From positions 12,662,653-12,726,652 of the forward strand of contig NC_086363.1 in the NCBI RefSeq assembly GCF_036324505.1: DNA of 64,000 nucleotides, read 5' to 3'. The first letter of the stretch is position 1, and the number at the start of each line of letters is the position of its first letter. This stretch comes from Eleginops maclovinus (lineage: Eukaryota; Chordata; Actinopteri; Perciformes; Eleginopidae). Positions 11,443 through 22,345 of the stretch are shown one piece after another. The notes beneath the pieces were generated by a model that ran no database searches, was not told where the DNA came from, and was given only the letters and a program-made list of their open reading frames with translations. The position numbers and the translations under genes were made by a program.

Positions 11443-12714
11443 AGCCCGGGGGCAAGACAGAGGACATGAAGGGTGTGTCGGGCGGACGCCCCGGGGCCAA
11501 GGCAGAGGATGAGACAGAGCATGGACAGGACTTTTGGCTGGGGAACCGAGGGGGACGGAGACCAGGGTGAGGGAACTCTGGAGGACGACCTGGAGAACAG
11601 TGGAATAGCTCCTGAGGGCGGCGAGACAGCTGCGGAGGATGGCCTGGAAGGCGACGAGACCGCTCCGGATTACCCCCTGGAGGACGACGAGACAGACGCC
11701 TCTAGAGGACGGGCTGGAAGGCGACAGGACCATGCTCGAGGACGGCGTAGGCAGCACTGGGACCCCTCTGGAGGGCTGCGGGACTGCAGGTGTCGGCAGG
11801 ACCCCCATTGGAACAGGCGACGGCGGGGCCCCCAACGGAGCAGGTGCAGGAGTTGGCGGGACCCCCATCGGAACAGGTGACGACGAGACACCAAATGGCG
11901 CAGGATCAGGTGTTGGCGGGACCCCATCGGAACAGGTGACGGCGGGACCCCCAGCAGGACAGGAGCAGATGTTGGCGGGACCCCCATCAGAACAGGTGAC
12001 AGTAGGACCCCCAACGGAGCAGGACATGATGTCGGCTGGACCCCCGGCAGAACAGGTCTCCATGGGACCCCAAACAGGACAGGACAGGCCAGGCCGGAGT
12101 CGACAGGAAAGGCGAGGCTGGAGTCGGCCGGGCCGCCGACAGGACAGCAGGGGCTGGAGTCGGCCGGGCTGCCAACAGGACAGCAGGCGGTGCTGGAGTC
12201 GGCCGGGCCGCCGACAGGACAGCAGACGGTGCTGGAGTCGGCCGGGCCGCTGACAGGACAGGAGTAGCTGGAGTGGGCCGGACTGCAGCTGGGAGCATGG
12301 CAGCAAGGGCTTGGCCTGGAAACATGGCTGCTAGAGTCGGAACTGCAGCCGGGAACGCGGCTGCTAGGGCCAAAACTTGAGCTGGAAGCATGACTGCAGG
12401 AGGCTTGGCTGGAGGAGGCTTGGCTGCAGGAGGCTTGGCTGCAGGAGGCTTGGCTGCCGGAAGCGTCACTGCTGTGACACGAGGTTTCAGGATAGGGTGC
12501 AGGCTTTCTGGGGAAGTGACAAATGTCCTTAAATATTCTGGCAGTGAGCTCACGAACTATGGCTTCTCTGCCACTTCCCGGCGTGCACGAAGGAGAGCTG
12601 CATCATGAGTCTCTTTAGAAACTGCTTTCCTCCATTCTCCCAAAATTTGGTATGAAAACTCCACCAGAGCATCGTCCAAACATACTGCTGGGTCCATCTA
12701 TGGTTCGGTTGTAC
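11443..12714 (-). mobile_element. Internal region of an LTR-type retroelement, GC-rich and built of short tandem repeats
   Basis: Read on the - strand, this region directly follows the putative LTR. It is strongly GC-rich against an AT-rich background. From the LTR inward it holds: a non-repetitive start; a 15-bp repeat (GCAGGAGGCTTGGCT on +, five units at 12396-12470); a repeat of about 36-39 bp containing GGAGTCGGCCGGGC (about 12117-12255); and a degenerate unit of about 50-60 bp containing GGCGGGACCCCC and GAACAGGTGAC (about 11800-12075). No reverse transcriptase, protease or integrase motif is present, so the element is non-autonomous or truncated. It stops where the octamer array begins. 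Confidence 0.5.
11987..12697 (-). pseudogene. Proline-rich frame of the retroelement in gag-like position, with an in-frame stop
   Basis: On the - strand an ATG at 12697, 18 bases beyond the LTR edge, opens a frame beginning MDPAVCLDDA. It runs 46 codons to a TAG at 12559-12557 and continues in the same frame to about 11987. The first part is non-repetitive and reads like a short helical domain (acidic and basic residues alternating). The second part is repeats such as AAKPP followed by ARPTPAP. I do not recognise an enzyme or zinc knuckle; the gag-like label rests only on position after the LTR. The internal stop suggests decay. It has not been reconstructed here. Confidence 0.4.
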
Positions 12715-13114
12715 TGTCAGGGGGTTGGGGAAACAGGACCCAAGTGCAGTAAAACCAATGGGAGGCAGGTATGGGTCCAAACCAAAGGCGAGCTTTATTT
12801 AAATTAAAGCTGTACTTTCAACCAAAAAATAACCACAACAACAGGAGCAGACAGGTAACATGTACAACATCAGGTACGAAACGACGACAACCGAACACCA
12901 GACAAAAGGGAAACCGGGACTAAATACAAAAGGGTAATCACAAGACGAGAGACAGCTGGAAGGGGGAGGAGAAACACAGGGGCAACAGGTGAACACAATG
13001 ACACAATCAGACACAAGGAAAACCCAAAGACAGAAGTAAAACTACACATCACACAAAAGAGGGAAAACATTTCAAAATAAAACAGGAAACAGACAGAAAA
13101 CAAGGATCATGACA
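12715..13114 (-). repeat. Putative LTR, 400 bp, reading on the - strand
   Basis: On the + strand the unit runs from TGTCAGGGGG to GGATCATGACA, so it has TG…CA ends on either strand and a 5-bp terminal inverted repeat TGTCA/TGACA. Read on the - strand it carries AATAAA (complement of 12794-12799) about 80 bp before its end, as in an LTR with R and U5. I recall similar 400-bp units from fish genomes as Gypsy-like LTRs. The flanks (GTAC left, GAAC right) are not a clean target duplication, as expected if one side is internal element sequence. A non-autonomous DNA transposon is the alternative reading. Confidence 0.5.
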
Positions 13115-16100
13115 GAACCTCTGGTCTTGACATAAGGATATCAAAATGTGTGCCTTTGTCAAGCTATGTATGACTAATTTGATACATTCTGAGTAATGCT
13201 CCCACAATGAACAAACTGAGATTTCCTAACAGTGTTTGGCAACATTAAAAAAAGCGAATATTGATGCTATATATCCCCTTTTCTATTTGTCAGTCACTGG
13301 CCTTTTAACTAAAATGTGTTCCACCTGCCAAATAAAAAGTTTTGAAGCAAGTTGTACTCCAAAGTACTTCTTGCCTGATCCTTTGAGAATCTGAATGTGA
13401 GCTGGTTTGCGTGTACTCCATTATCTCCTCTAAAAGGACCATTTCACACCTCCATTCATCCACCGAGGCATCAGTTTAAATGTGAGACATGACTGAGAGG
13501 AAACGAGCGAGAGGGCTTCTGATGACTCACCTCACTGAGAGGGAAAGATTGGTTTAAAAGATGACTGAAGAATAAAGACAGGTAGTAGAAGCAAAGGAAT
13601 TTAGTCAATGAAATACATGGATATTGATGAGCTTATTTTTCAAAGATGAACCACAAAAGATGGTCAGTGTTGTTTAATAGAGCTACACTTCATGTTTCAT
13701 GCTTCATGCTATTTGTACGAAAAAGCCTATCCGAGATGCTTGTGGCATGAAAGATGTGAAAGATCTACTACAATATTTATTTTTTGCCAATTGATTTCTT
13801 CAACTTCCAGGTATTCCGGCAATGACCCAACAATGTTGATGTTGTTTTGGTACATTGTACGGCAGCATAACGCATGCGAACCTAACATCACAAGAGGCTT
13901 TGAAATACAAACTAGGGCTCCGTATTAATAGTGAAGCTTGGCTCACAAACAAAACAGAGGGTTTAGAGACAATGTTGAAATAAGACATAAGACTGGGGGG
14001 GTGGAATCCCCTTCTGAATCGGCTTTGCTCCAGCTCCCATGGGAGCAGGTGAATTTGTGGGCATGTGGGCCTTAGGGAGCCTCTGGAGCTTGGATGCACG
14101 ACAGGAGTGAAATATCACTTTAAAAACGACGAAGTAGAAATCACAGTATCTGTTTGCATTTCCCTGCTGGTCTCCAAGATGAAGCACATTTGAAAATAGG
14201 ACAATGACTAAAGGTTATTCTTTAATTGAGACATATGTTATAATATCCGTTGTCCCTTAGCAACTGTGAAATATTCCTGTGGTTTTTGTGGCTGTCAAAC
14301 AAGGAGTTGGATGTCAAATTAAAATCCATTCCACCCTGCCGCTGTTTTCATTGTCATGTTATTTTAAGCTCAATCTTAGACCCGATTTAAGCTTGAGTTT
14401 ATGTTGAAGTTTTTACCTTTCATTTCAGCTTGACTTTAACTTAACTGATGCTGAATTTCTGAGCTTGATTCCGGTGTCAATACTTCGCAGGCACCATTCT
14501 ACATGTCCTAATGGCTGAACACACTCTGTTATTGAATTCCTCTAAGCTCAGAGCAAACACCATGTGCAGTGCTATTCATACATTTGTGATTCACATTTAA
14601 GAGCAGTCAAATATTTTCTGCAGGGTATTTACAGTACAGCAAGATCCTTCACTTCACATGGTTGGTTTGTATGATTTTCTTTTAATGAAAAACATAATAC
14701 GCTTAAATTCAATCTTTTAATTCTGTGCTTATTTGTTATATTTGGAGTTATTTTTAGTTATCGCTGAGGCTCAATAAAGAAAAAAATATTTTGCCGCTGT
14801 ATGCCATTCATGACTTCTGTGAGAAAAATGAAAAGAGACCCGAGCAGTTAAATTTGCTGTTCATTGTGAAAATGAAAAAGTAATAGGTAATGAAGCTCCA
14901 GATTTGCTGAGTGTGCAATAGCAGGTTTTATGGGAGATAGGGACAACTTTAGCTACTAGATATTTTGCGGATTCAGATTCAGATTATATTATATTTATGA
15001 TTCAAGAGGCTCTCTTTTGAATATTTCTACACCGCATGTGAGTAAAAGGAACAGGGTCCACAAACATGCCTCTGCTTGCCTCCTTTCTCTCAGTGGGCCC
15101 GCCTCGCCCCTGTTACTTTGATATCTTGAAAAAATGTCACAGCGCCCCTGGGTGCCAGCATCCCATTTGGTTGTGTGCAGTCACCAGAGTGGTTTAAGGG
15201 ACAACCTAAAATAGTGTGGACACTTTTCAGAGCAGCCAGTGAACTATAAAAATTGTGTTATGTGTGCTTTTAAGCCCTCTGATACAATGTTCCAAGGTTA
15301 CGCACCAGTCAAGCTCTGAAGTATTTTGATGGTTTCCTGAAGCTCTTTAAAGGTGATGATGGACATTAGAGGGAGCTGTTAAGCTAAAAGAATATCGACA
15401 TTTTGTCTCAGCAAGCAATTTTAGGACAATAAAGCATTAACAGGATCCAGGTCGCTGTGATCATCCGCCATTACTTTCTGTACTGATAACAAATGTTCTT
15501 TTCTAGTGATGGCAAAGAGCACAGAGACACACTGTGCTGTACAAGAGGTCCCAGTTCTATCCTCTTACTATCTCTGCCAAGGAGGTTTTTCAATAATGTT
15601 GTTGTTTTTGAGTAAATGCTTTTGTTTGTTGCATTATGTCTTTCTGTCTTTTAAGTGACTTCCTACAGACTTAGCTTTAAACAAAGGAACCTGACTGATT
15701 TTGTACTTTTGGCAATCAAACCAATTATCATTCCCAACTCGTCATTCATGCTGTATATAGGTGCTTGGTAAAGTCCACTATGTGTTAGCCCTACGCGTCA
15801 AACTATGACATTTCGTTCTGATTGCAGTAAACAAGTTGGTAGTTTTATCATTTTAAATCAAAACATCTTGGTCAGATTAAGAAAATCCTTGTGGTTTTGG
15901 TTAAAATAAGTGTGTTTGTAGTGTAATGTACTGCAACCTAAGGACTTTGGTTTCAAACAAAACAGCCTCCTGGGTCAAAGTTTAGTTTGAATCACATTCG
16001 AAACTCTACACTACGTAGAATGCCTGCTCTTTGTACTACACCTCCACAGATATATAGTCATTTCTATAATAATTTAATATTGCTGCTGATGGGTTTACAT

Positions 16101-16224
16101 TTTAAATACTTGAGAAGTGTGAGCCTGTTGTGTGTCAGTATCAGATGTCAAGGGCCACTACAAACATCACTATCTGATGCCAGGGAATGAGACTTGGTTG
16201 AGAAATCATTACACTGGGTTACAT
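13115..16224. other. Intergenic, no gene seen
   Basis: Ordinary AT-rich sequence lies between the LTR and the LINE fragment. No frame is credible and no repeat is recognised. Confidence 0.6.
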
Positions 16225-16316
16225 TACATCTTGGCTGTACTATTAAGCTGTCTTTGGCTCTTTCTGCTGTACAAAGGAAAATTTCCCCTCTGTGGGACTG
16301 ATTCTGATTCTGATTG
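16225..16316 (+). mobile_element. 3' end of a truncated LINE (L2/Rex-like) with GATTCT tail
   Basis: The text CTGTCTTTGGCTCTTTCTGC, then GTACAAAGGAAAATTTCCCC and TCTGTGGGAC, followed by CTGATT repeats, matches the 3' terminal part I know from fish L2-type LINEs. It ends in short tandem repeats instead of poly(A). No reverse transcriptase remains, as is usual for 5'-truncated copies. It lies 70 bp left of the Tc1 element. Confidence 0.5.
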
Positions 16317-16702
16317 CATCGAAAGTTAATAAGAATTTGGCATCTAGTCACAATTTCAAAAAACAACCTAAAAGTCACAGGCCACATACAGTGGGGCAAA
16401 AAAGTATTTAGTCAGCCACAAATTGTGCAAGTTCTCCCATTTAAAAAGATGAGAGAGGCCTGTAATTTTCATCATAGGTACACTTCAACTATGAGGGACA
16501 GAATGGGGGAAACAATCCAGGAAATCACATTGTAGGATTTTTAATGAATTAATTGGTAAATTCCTCTGTAAAATAAGTATTTGGTCACCTACAAACAAGC
16601 AAGATTTCTGGCTCTCACAGACCTGTAACTTCTTCTTTAAGAGGCTCCTCTGTCCTCCACTCGTTACCTGTATTAATGGCACCTTTTTGAACTCGTTATC
16701 AG

Positions 16703-16710
16703 TATAAAAG
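16703..16710 (+). promoter_or_regulatory. TATA box of the Tc1 transposase gene
   Basis: TATAAAAG lies 43 bases upstream of the transposase ATG and inside the element, a plausible position for the core promoter of the transposase transcript. Confidence 0.45.
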
Positions 16711-16753
16711 ACACCTGTCCACAACCTCAAACAGTCATACTCCAAACTCCACT

Positions 16754-17776
16754 ATGGCCAAGACCAAAGAGCTGTCAAAGGAGACCAGAGACAAAATTGT
16801 AGACCTGCACCAGGCTGGGAAAACTGAATCTGCAATAGGTAAGCAGCTTGGTGTGAAGAAATCAACTGTGGGAGCAATTATTAGAAAATGGAAGACATAC
16901 AAGACCACTGCTAATCTCCCTCGATCTGGGGCTCCACGCAAGATCTCACCCCGTGGGGTCAAAATGATCACAAGAACGGTGAGCAAAAATCCCAGAACCA
17001 CACAGGGGGACCTAGTGAAGGACCTGCAGAGAGCTGGGACCAAAGTAACAGAGGCTACCATCAGTAACACACTACGCCGCCAGGGACTTAAATCCTGCAG
17101 TTCCAGACGTGTCCCCCTGCTTAAGCCAGTACATGTCCAGGCCCGTCTGAAGTTTGCTAGAGGGCATTTGGATGATCCAGAAGAGGATTGGGAGAATGTC
17201 ATATGGTCAGATGAAACCAAAATAGAACCTTTTGGTAAAAACTCAACTCGTCGTGTTTGGAGGAGAAAGAATGCAGAGCTGCATCCAAAGAACACCATAC
17301 CTACTGTGAAGCATGGGGGTGGAAACATCATGCTTTGGGGCTGTTTTTCTGCAAAGGGACCAGGACGACTGATCCGTGTAAAGGAAAGAATGAATGGGGC
17401 CATGTATCGTGAGATTTTGAGTGTTAACCTCCTTCCATCAGCAAGAGCACTGAAGATGAAGCGTGGCTGGGTCTTTCAGCATGACAATGATCCCAAACAC
17501 ACCGCCAGGGCAACGAAGGAGTGGCTTCGTAAGAAGCATTTCAAGGTCCTGGAGTGGCCTAGCCAGTCTCCAGATCTCAACCCCATAGAAAATCTTTGGA
17601 GGGAGTTGAAAGTCCGTGTTGCCCAGCGACAGCCCCAAAACATCACTGCTTTAGAGAAGATCTGCATGGAGGAATGGGCCAAAATACCAGCAACAGTGTG
17701 TGAAAACCTTGTGAAGACCTACAGAAAACGTTTGACCTCTGTCATTGCCAACAAAGGGTATATAACAAAGTATTGA
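16754..17776 (+). CDS. Tc1-family transposase, 340 aa, apparently intact
   Basis: The protein catalyses cut-and-paste transposition of its own element into TA sites. It is 340 residues, the same length as Sleeping Beauty and other fish Tc1 transposases, and starts [20 protein letters not shown], typical of the group. Residues 1-120 form the paired-like DNA-binding region: a first helix-turn-helix (about 8-50), a basic linker [10 protein letters not shown] (56-65) in the place of the GRPR-type motif, and a second helical domain (about 66-115). The catalytic domain shows WSDETK with D153, HDNDPKHT with D244 and [11 protein letters not shown] with E279, so a complete DD34E triad at the same positions as in Sleeping Beauty. 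A glycine-rich box ([12 protein letters not shown], 187-198) is present. There is no internal stop or frameshift. Whether it is active cannot be told from sequence alone. Confidence 0.96.
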   Translation: MAKTKELSKETRDKIVDLHQAGKTESAIGKQLGVKKSTVGAIIRKWKTYKTTANLPRSGAPRKISPRGVKMITRTVSKNPRTTQGDLVKDLQRAGTKVTEATISNTLRRQGLKSCSSRRVPLLKPVHVQARLKFARGHLDDPEEDWENVIWSDETKIEPFGKNSTRRVWRRKNAELHPKNTIPTVKHGGGNIMLWGCFSAKGPGRLIRVKERMNGAMYREILSVNLLPSARALKMKRGWVFQHDNDPKHTARATKEWLRKKHFKVLEWPSQSPDLNPIENLWRELKVRVAQRQPQNITALEKICMEEWAKIPATVCENLVKTYRKRLTSVIANKGYITKY

Positions 17777-17825
17777 GATGAACTTTTGTTATTGACCAAA
17801 TACTTATTTTCCACAATAATTTGAA

Positions 17826-17831
17826 AATAAA
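17826..17831 (+). terminator. Poly(A) signal of the Tc1 transposase transcript
   Basis: AATAAA occurs 49 bases after the transposase stop codon, within the right inverted repeat. It is the only hexamer of this kind before the end of the element. Confidence 0.45.
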
Positions 17832-17995
17832 TTCTTTAAAAATCCTACAATGTGATTTTCTGGATTTGTTTTTCTCATTCTGTCTCTCATAGTTGAGGTA
17901 TACCTATGATAAAAATTACAGGCCTCTCTCATCTTTTAAAATGGGAGAACTTGCACAATTGGTGGCTGACTAAATACGTTTTTTGCCCCACTGTA

Positions 17996-20683
17996 CATAG
18001 GATGGAAGGTCTGCATGTGTACATTTCAGATTCCTTTCACGCTTGATTCAAACGGCTGAATCATTTGGCTAGTAGCCAAGCTCACACTGATATTACAATT
18101 ACTCCAGCTCTGAAATCAGACCCTTCAAAACAGGTTGAGTAGGGAACCATGATGAAACCGCTCTCTGCTCAGCAAGCTTCACAATTGAGATCTCAGTCAG
18201 AATCTGCAATGTCATGAACAACAAGCAAACCAAACACATATTTCTGACTCTTGGTGGTATGGCTTGTTCCATCACTGAAAAGCATCAAGATCAAGCATCT
18301 AGTTTTTGGAATAGAAGTTAGCCCTTGGGGGTTAGCCTAGGTCAGTACAATGCATTGGCTTCCTTTCAGTTCTTTTCTTTTGACATTGTGGGGAATATAA
18401 TGATGAATCAGATGAGATAAAAATTATTAGTGCAACTGAATTTCCTATGGCCCTATCTCTAATACTGAAAAATTACCCTTTTCAGAGGCTGATGTGTCTG
18501 CTGTCAACTCAGAGCCAAAAAAGAAAACAAGAGTATTGATTAGACGTTGCATCATATAGTCCTGAGGATTACCCAAAAAGCAAACAAGATCAAGAGACAA
18601 TGTGCATAACCAATGGCTTTTTTGATCAAGGCTAAATTACTTTCATCTTCTTTTCTAAAGTTAAGACGAACACCCTGAATATAAATGAGTCAGTAATTAA
18701 ACCAGGGACAACAATGTTCCTTAAGTATCTGAAAGAGTATGAGCCATGGTGCCAGCTGGTTGTCAGAGTCATGCCTTAATAATAAAGTGCTGTGGGGATG
18801 ATGTGTTTTCCTAGTCAATTGGTATAGTCAGGCACTGGTAATTTTCCATAGGATTTAGGAATACTGCAAAAAATAAGCTCTGTGGCAAACAAAAGTTTAT
18901 GATACATAACATTTAATGATTTTTGAATTAAATGCAATCCCAAGAAGTAGAAAGCTAACGTTGGGCTTTAAAGTCACCACAACTAAGCTAAAGGTGGACT
19001 TGTGTCCTGCATAATGACGGGTAATGTAAAGTGTAATGTCCACTACAACCTCTGTAGTCTCATTTTGTCACTTTCAGCATCTGCCCTATTAAGACACTTG
19101 AAAGCTTCGAAATGTATGACGTACAGCAAGATACTAAAATCATTAATTTTCAGACATCTTACCAAACATTTCAAAAACCTATTAATGAACAGTCGAGGGA
19201 TCTGGAGAGAACTGCTAACTCATTTCCAGATTTTAGGACTCATTCCAGCACTGTATGGCCACTAGAAGCTGACATTTCTGGGTGAATGATTGACCGAAGT
19301 ATCATGCTGCTAACCTTGGATCCATAAAGTGCTTTGCATCTTGAATCCAATCCCACTTACAGCAAATAACTCTTTCACAGGCATTATATCTTTCCTTCAC
19401 CAAAATATCACTCTGGAACGAAAATACACTGTAGACCCAAGTGGCTCCTGATAATGTACTAGTACTTTAGATTTTTATGTCAGAGTGCATGTCTATCCAA
19501 ACCTATTACTGGTACAGCACATAGACATGCAGTAAAGACAGTTCAGACCCCTCACCTGGGAAGCTATAATGACCTTGGAAGTGGATGGCCACTCAGAGAA
19601 GCTGCACTTGTTTGGTTGAGATAGTAGCAAAAGGGGGGAGTCACAGCTGTGTCTGCACACTCTACCGTGGGGGTCAGGCAGCAGACGTGGAGTCCATTAG
19701 CACATTACAGACCCCCCCCCGCCTGGAAACGAGAAAAAGCCATTGAACATCCCATTCCACCCCACCACACAGATTAGAGTGGCCCTAATGCTGCTGGCTG
19801 CAGTAAGGTATGCTTCTCATAAGAGGGGGAGGAGAAGAGGGAGACAGGAGAAAGAGGGTGAGAGCAACGGGGAGTAGAGCAGGAGAGGGAGGCAAAGAGA
19901 ATACAGGAGAGAGAAATGAGTAGGTAAATGAAGTGTGCACCACTGATGATCATTCTCTTTGATGGTGCATGGGTATAGCATCCAATAGACCGTGCACTCA
20001 TTAGGGGATCAGAACAGAAGACCATTTCCCTCCATATGCCTGGTGAAAGCAGGCCAAAAGTTAAGAAGACAAAACCTTACAGTATTAAGCCTGCTTTATC
20101 AGCACGATAGCAGCAGTCCATCTTTTTATTCATAGTCCTTCTAATGACAACTGACCGGAGTAAAAAGGAACACGTGTTACTGCACCCAATGGGAAAGTGA
20201 TGTCAAAAATGTCGCCTGTATGCTTGAGTTGAATGGTAGGGCAAAGATGGCATCCTTTTAATACTATGAAGAAGGTTTCTGGGCCACTGCAAGTGTCAAT
20301 GCATTTGCTATGTGTGATGAATTGCCTTACTCCCCTGGTTCTAAAAGTGAGGATACAAACCCTCCTCCACACCAAAGGACGGGCTTTTAAATGAGTCTAA
20401 AGTGCTTTATTCACTTGTTGTTTATCACATATCCCAGCTACCATCGCTGAGTGATTCTCTGTTTCCTCTTTCGTCCTCTGGGTGCAGTTTGTCCTTTGAT
20501 TTGTTTCCCTTTCACACACTATAATGAACATTTGTGAAAATACATAAAAGGGTAGCAGTATGCTTTCATCTCCAAGGCAGACTAATATCAGCCAAAGGAT
20601 TGGTATTATCATGTAAAAGATAATGCGAACTGCCTCCGATGAAAATGAAACCACATTATTTGAATAAACTTTTTCTGTTGCAA

Positions 20684-20767
<84 letters not shown>

Positions 20768-22010
20768 TGTGTGTGTGTGCCTGGCAATGCTTTATCAAAG
20801 AATAGGCTTCCAAAAGCTTTCCGATGGTGTCGCCTTCATAATCTGCTTGAAATCATGGAGCTAACATCACACTTGCTCCTTTTGCATCTTGTTTGCCTCA
20901 GATATCAGAGGATGTTGATGGAGGAGGTGGTACGACGGATATGGGCTTAGAAATATTAATGAAAGAAGGTAGACAACTCCTCTCTGTTACATTTATTTTT
21001 GAAAAGCATTGAAAGAGAAGGAGAGGGAAGTAATCGAAAGTGGCAGAAGGTAAGGGTGCATATTGATTCATTAGAAATTATGTTTAAGCTTAGTGAAATT
21101 CCCTGCTATCTGTCCCTGCAGACATGAAATGCCTTTGGGTACATTACAGACACAGTGGGAGGATGTAGTAAATTGGATGCACTGTCCATTGGAACAGATG
21201 GACGAACAGATAGACAGAGGAGCATCAACAATCAATAATCACTTTTAAATGACCCCTGTCTGTCCATGATAGGGAGCTGTATATTAAAGGTGGACCACAT
21301 GCGGAAAGGAATCTAAGATAATGTCTATTACTGGAAGCTACAAGCACACACATTCAAACGGGGGTGTTTTCCTTGACCTTTTGCCTAGCATGCCATTAAT
21401 AATCCTTTTTTCTGATACGCTAACATAATGCTAATCATAATGTGTGTCTTTGTAGCTTCATGAGTCCACCTCACCCTTTAATCATAGAGGAAAACATATT
21501 TGGCCACCTTGTCATGCCCGTAATTTAATTTGCGCACATTGTCACCGTCTTTATGGTAATATTCCATTAAGCTAATCAGTGTGCTGTAATACGTGTAAGC
21601 AGACTGGTGGTATAAAGAAAAAAAAAATCCTGTCACAACATGTTACCATAGTGACTACTAAGTTGTGGCCTCTATGGACTCACATGTCAAATATAATGTT
21701 CTGTCCCTTTGTCCTAGCACTAAGAATAAAGTGTCTTCATTAGCTAAGTGAGTTGTGAGCTAATTTAGATTTCATACATCAAATGAACTAAAAGGCATTG
21801 TAAATTGCAGGAAGGGCAAATACTTTTATTGCAAATATATGCCTTCAGAATTTCTTTGCAGAGTTACATGCTTTAAAATTATAGTTCACATCTATTAAGT
21901 ATGACAACAACATTTGGGATAAAAAGCAAAACAATGTGTCATCTTGCTGGAAGAATAAAACCTTGTAGAAACAATGAATACCTTACCAAGAGTTGCTCCT
22001 TATTTTCATC
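17996..22010. other. Intergenic, no gene seen
   Basis: It contains the (TG)n tract at 20686 and an 11-base C run near 19711. No splice-supported frame or mobile element is recognised. Confidence 0.6.
20686..20779. repeat. (TG)n microsatellite
   Basis: The run is pure TG from 20686 to 20760, then GAGAGAG, then a further short TG run. Cysteine/valine and histidine/threonine frames across it are artefacts of the repeat. Confidence 0.98.
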
Positions 22011-22143
22011 AGTTCAAGTCCCCGAAAGACCAAGTGGGGTTCTGAGGTGTCCCTGAGCAAGGCACCCTTCCCTACACTGCTCCCCAGGTGCTGTACACAA
22101 TGGCTGCCTACTGCTCCTAACACTAGGATGTGTCAAATGCAGA
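22011..22143 (+). mobile_element. tRNA-derived SINE, copy A (5' truncated)
   Basis: The copy starts at a box-B-like GTTCAAGTCC and continues with GAAAGACCAAGTG, GAGCAAGGCACCC, CTGCTCCCCAGGTGCTGTAC and GGCTGCCTACTGCTCCTAAC, ending GTGTCAAATGCAGA. The same blocks occur in the same order in copy B just downstream. This is a family I recognise from many fish genomes. Box A is missing. Confidence 0.7.
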
Positions 22144-22149
22144 CACCTA

Positions 22150-22345
22150 GAGTTGGTGGCAAAGCCCATCGGGACTTGGCTTGGGAACCGAAAGGTAATC
22201 GGTTCAAGTACCCGAAAGACCAAGTGCTACCGAGGTGTACTTGAACAAGACACTGCTCCCCGAGCGCTGTACACAATGGCTGCCTACTGCTCTTAAGACT
22301 AGGATGGGTCAAATGCAGAATGTAAATTCTGTGGGACAAATAAGG
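22150..22345 (+). mobile_element. tRNA-derived SINE, copy B (near full length)
   Basis: A box-A-like segment (GTTGGTGGCAAAGCCC, from 22152) is followed by GGGAACCGAAAGG and box B GGTTCAAGTAC (22201-22211). The body is shared with copy A, ending in AAATTCTGTGGGACAAATAAG. That 3' tail resembles the LINE tail at 16280-16300 (CCCTCTGTGGGAC), consistent with SINE mobilisation by a partner LINE. It is head-to-tail with copy A, about 10 bp apart. Confidence 0.72.

Larger units (their letters stand above)
16389..17993 (+). mobile_element. Full-length Tc1/mariner-type DNA transposon, 1605 bp, with TA target duplication
   Basis: The element begins CAGTGGGGCAAAAAA and ends with the reverse complement, TTTTTTGCCCCACTG. 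TA dinucleotides flank both ends (16387-16388 and 17994-17995), the Tc1/mariner target-site signature. The inverted repeats are about 202 bp each (16389-16590 and 17791-17993) and differ at only a modest number of positions by eye. Each contains an outer and an inner copy of a motif like AAGTATTTAGTCA / AAGTATTTGGTCA, at 16398-16418 and 16571-16590 on the left and 17790-17810 and 17962-17988 on the right. This is the IR/DR arrangement known from Sleeping Beauty-like elements. A single uninterrupted transposase gene lies between the repeats. The similar ends and intact gene point to a recent insertion. Confidence 0.96.

Noticed and set aside
11149..12306. 385-codon - strand frame and other overlapping proline/arginine-rich frames
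   Set aside because: It runs through the octamer array, which cannot contain a stop, and through tandem GC-rich repeats of a mobile element; not a host gene.
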